In this document: piece after piece, positions 62,699-64,000 of the stretch
Layout of the letters: each line of letters begins with the position of its first letter
Position numbering within the stretch: position 1 is the first letter of the stretch
The notes under the pieces: model-generated
The model's input: only the letters and a program-made list of their open reading frames with translations
What the model was told of the DNA's origin: nothing
Databases searched by the model: none
DNA from: JAXMDT01 sp046348685
GTDB lineage: Bacteria; Pseudomonadota; Alphaproteobacteria; Rickettsiales; UBA998
DNA: 64,000 bases
Reading direction: 5' to 3'
NCBI GenBank assembly: GCA_046348685.1
Contig: JAXMDT010000009.1
Span: 1 to 64,000 of the forward strand
Program-made: the position numbers and the translations under genes

Positions 62699-64000
62699 AT
62701 GAACACACCTCCGGTTCCCGCGCTCAATCAAGTCCTGCTGCAAGTGCTTCCGGGTGTGAATCCCGCCAATGCGAGCGGGAGTACGCCAAACCAGCTGGCC
62801 ACGATTGCCGCCGGCACTCTGATTACCGGTAATGTGTACGGACGCGATGCGACTGGCCACACTCAATTGGAAACACCCGATGGCATGATTTCACTAAAAA
62901 TGGACCTTTTTATCAAGCGCGGCATCGAAGTCGTGCTCAAGATGGAACAGGTGCAGAAAGAAATGTTTGCCCGCATTGTCAGCGTCGATGGCAAATCGCT
63001 GGCGAAGTATATGGAATCGATTGGCATGAGCGCGCCGCAGCAGGATTCCATCGCGCATAGCTCACCCCTGTTGCAGACGCCAGATGAGTCCACTTCCACA
63101 AACCAGACGGTAGCATCCACTACCGCTGCACCCAAAGATGTCGCTACGACGCTGAAGGCCATTTTGGTTTCGCCTCCGTTTTTGGAAGGAGATGCAGCAA
63201 CGCCGTTACCACCGGGTAATGTACCTGCTCCATTGCTTCCACAAGAGCTGGATTTATTGCCGGCGGAAATCAAACTGATTCTTTTGAAAGCAGCAATCGG
63301 CACGGCATTAAAGATCGATGTTGTGAAACTGGAATTGCCCCAGCAGATGCAGGCCGCATTGCCTTTTTTCAGCCAGCCCAACCCATCAACTTTTCCGACC
63401 GGAGCACCGGCAGCGACCTCCTCAGCAGGCACTCTCAATCCGTTGCCCGGCTCCATGTCCAATCCTCCGATTATCAATTCTGCTGTACCACCGAATACAT
63501 CCGCGCCCGTCCCCCTAGCATCCGGCATAGCAATTCCTGCCAGCATTCCACTGCCCGGCAATGCCGCATCCCCACTACCGCCAATGCCTGCAAACCCAAC
63601 CTTGCCTTCTGTTTCCGGGGCAGCGCCTGTTCCTACACAAATTGCACCTGCCGGCGTCGCACATATACTCAATCAGACAGGCGCGCTCGTGGAATCGCTA
63701 CCGGAAATGGTGGTTCCCGCGCAGCAGATAGTACGACCTCTTACTCCATCGCCCTTATCAGTGCCAGAAACGCAAATCCCGCTTTCGGTAAACAGCATAC
63801 CTCAGGAAGCCAGGTCTGGCACCTCAGGCGCGCAAGCATCTTTACCTAACGCAGAACCCTCCTTTCTACCGCCAGCATATAAACCTTATTCACCTAATAC
63901 GGCAGCGCCATTGCCTGCTCAGGCACCCCACATCTTTACACCGCCACCGCAATCCGCCACCTCGACGACGATGGTCATGCCGGCACAGCATGCGGCCTCT
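62699..64000 (+). CDS. Long Pro/Ala-rich protein, FliK-like?, cut by the window edge
   Basis: The frame is open for 434 codons and runs off the window, so it is 3'-partial. GGGGAGG precedes the ATG. Residues 1-115 look folded (LITGNVYGRDATGHTQLETPDGMISLKMDLFIKRGIEVVLKMEQ). From about 130 on, low-complexity Pro/Ala/Ser-rich sequence dominates. This layout and the location at the end of the flagellar cluster resemble hook-length control proteins, whose conserved domain is C-terminal and would lie beyond the window. The assignment is only suggestive. Confidence 0.6.
   Translation, partial: MNTPPVPALNQVLLQVLPGVNPANASGSTPNQLATIAAGTLITGNVYGRDATGHTQLETPDGMISLKMDLFIKRGIEVVLKMEQVQKEMFARIVSVDGKSLAKYMESIGMSAPQQDSIAHSSPLLQTPDESTSTNQTVASTTAAPKDVATTLKAILVSPPFLEGDAATPLPPGNVPAPLLPQELDLLPAEIKLILLKAAIGTALKIDVVKLELPQQMQAALPFFSQPNPSTFPTGAPAATSSAGTLNPLPGSMSNPPIINSAVPPNTSAPVPLASGIAIPASIPLPGNAASPLPPMPANPTLPSVSGAAPVPTQIAPAGVAHILNQTGALVESLPEMVVPAQQIVRPLTPSPLSVPETQIPLSVNSIPQEARSGTSGAQASLPNAEPSFLPPAYKPYSPNTAAPLPAQAPHIFTPPPQSATSTTMVMPAQHAAS

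Noticed and set aside
62863..63672. Minus-strand Gly/Ser/Ala-rich frame at the window end
   Set aside because: Antisense of the Pro/Ala-rich plus-strand frame, which has a GGGGAGG site and continues the flagellar operon.

Overview
The window is a gene-dense bacterial chromosome segment that most resembles a deep-branching, flagellated alphaproteobacterium. The evidence is the order pyrH-frr-uppS-cdsA-dxr-rseP, argH-lptM-lysA, a FlbD-type flagellar regulator, a DUF2125-type protein, BetI-like TetR and QueH. Almost all genes are housekeeping. No plasmid, phage, transposase or CRISPR array was seen. The species cannot be named from the sequence alone.

Layout. 1-5461: translation/isoprenoid/envelope cluster (pyrH to rseP). 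5454-9881 (minus): tgt-queA-cyclophilin, then bfr and bfd behind a Fur-like box, then folK-folB. 9977-13789: pabC-like gene, DUF2125-like protein, pabB, so the folate genes face each other. 13776-19730: L,D-transpeptidase-like protein, recA, clpP-tig, two tandem outer-membrane barrels. 19902-20669: tRNA-Leu, a structured repeat and an A+T-rich gene. 20718-29240: EF-hand protein, lysA/lptM/argH, hslO, queH, a TetR regulator, a SprA-like protein, a BI-1 protein. 29445-33567: rpmI-rplT-pheS-pheT. 33625-38676: small unknown genes, tRNA-Gly with the same kind of repeat, nadA and a malonyl-CoA-decarboxylase-like gene. 38756-41485: a broken sdhA-like gene and nadC. 42577-45483: an unknown three-gene operon behind a Fur-like box. 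45480-50100: lon, a pseudopilin and clpX. 50474-51499: tRNA-Pro, the same repeat and a TIR-like (CAP12-like) gene. 51489-53051: two DUF805 proteins and a lipoprotein. 53363-64000: flagellar genes fliF-fliG-fliH-fliN-flbD-flhA-flhF-flhG and the start of a long Pro-rich protein.

Most unusual signal. All three tRNA genes are followed by the same architecture. First comes a palindrome that begins at the tRNA's own CCA end; its sequence differs in each copy but is always self-complementary. After a short spacer comes a second copy of that tRNA's T-arm, split inside the T-loop by a structured insert of about 70 bases. Two of the inserts (Gly, Pro) are nearly identical and the third (Leu) is a divergent version. 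Two copies lead straight into a single A+T-rich gene, one of them encoding a TIR-like NADase-type effector. I do not recognise this as a named element.

Sequence integrity. flhA carries a single-base deletion, the lon 3' end carries several indels within about 70 bases, and the sdhA-like gene has at least five frame breaks. Their single-base nature and the intact flanks fit either consensus errors or recent decay. pheS carries an in-frame 78-base insertion made of heptamer repeats.
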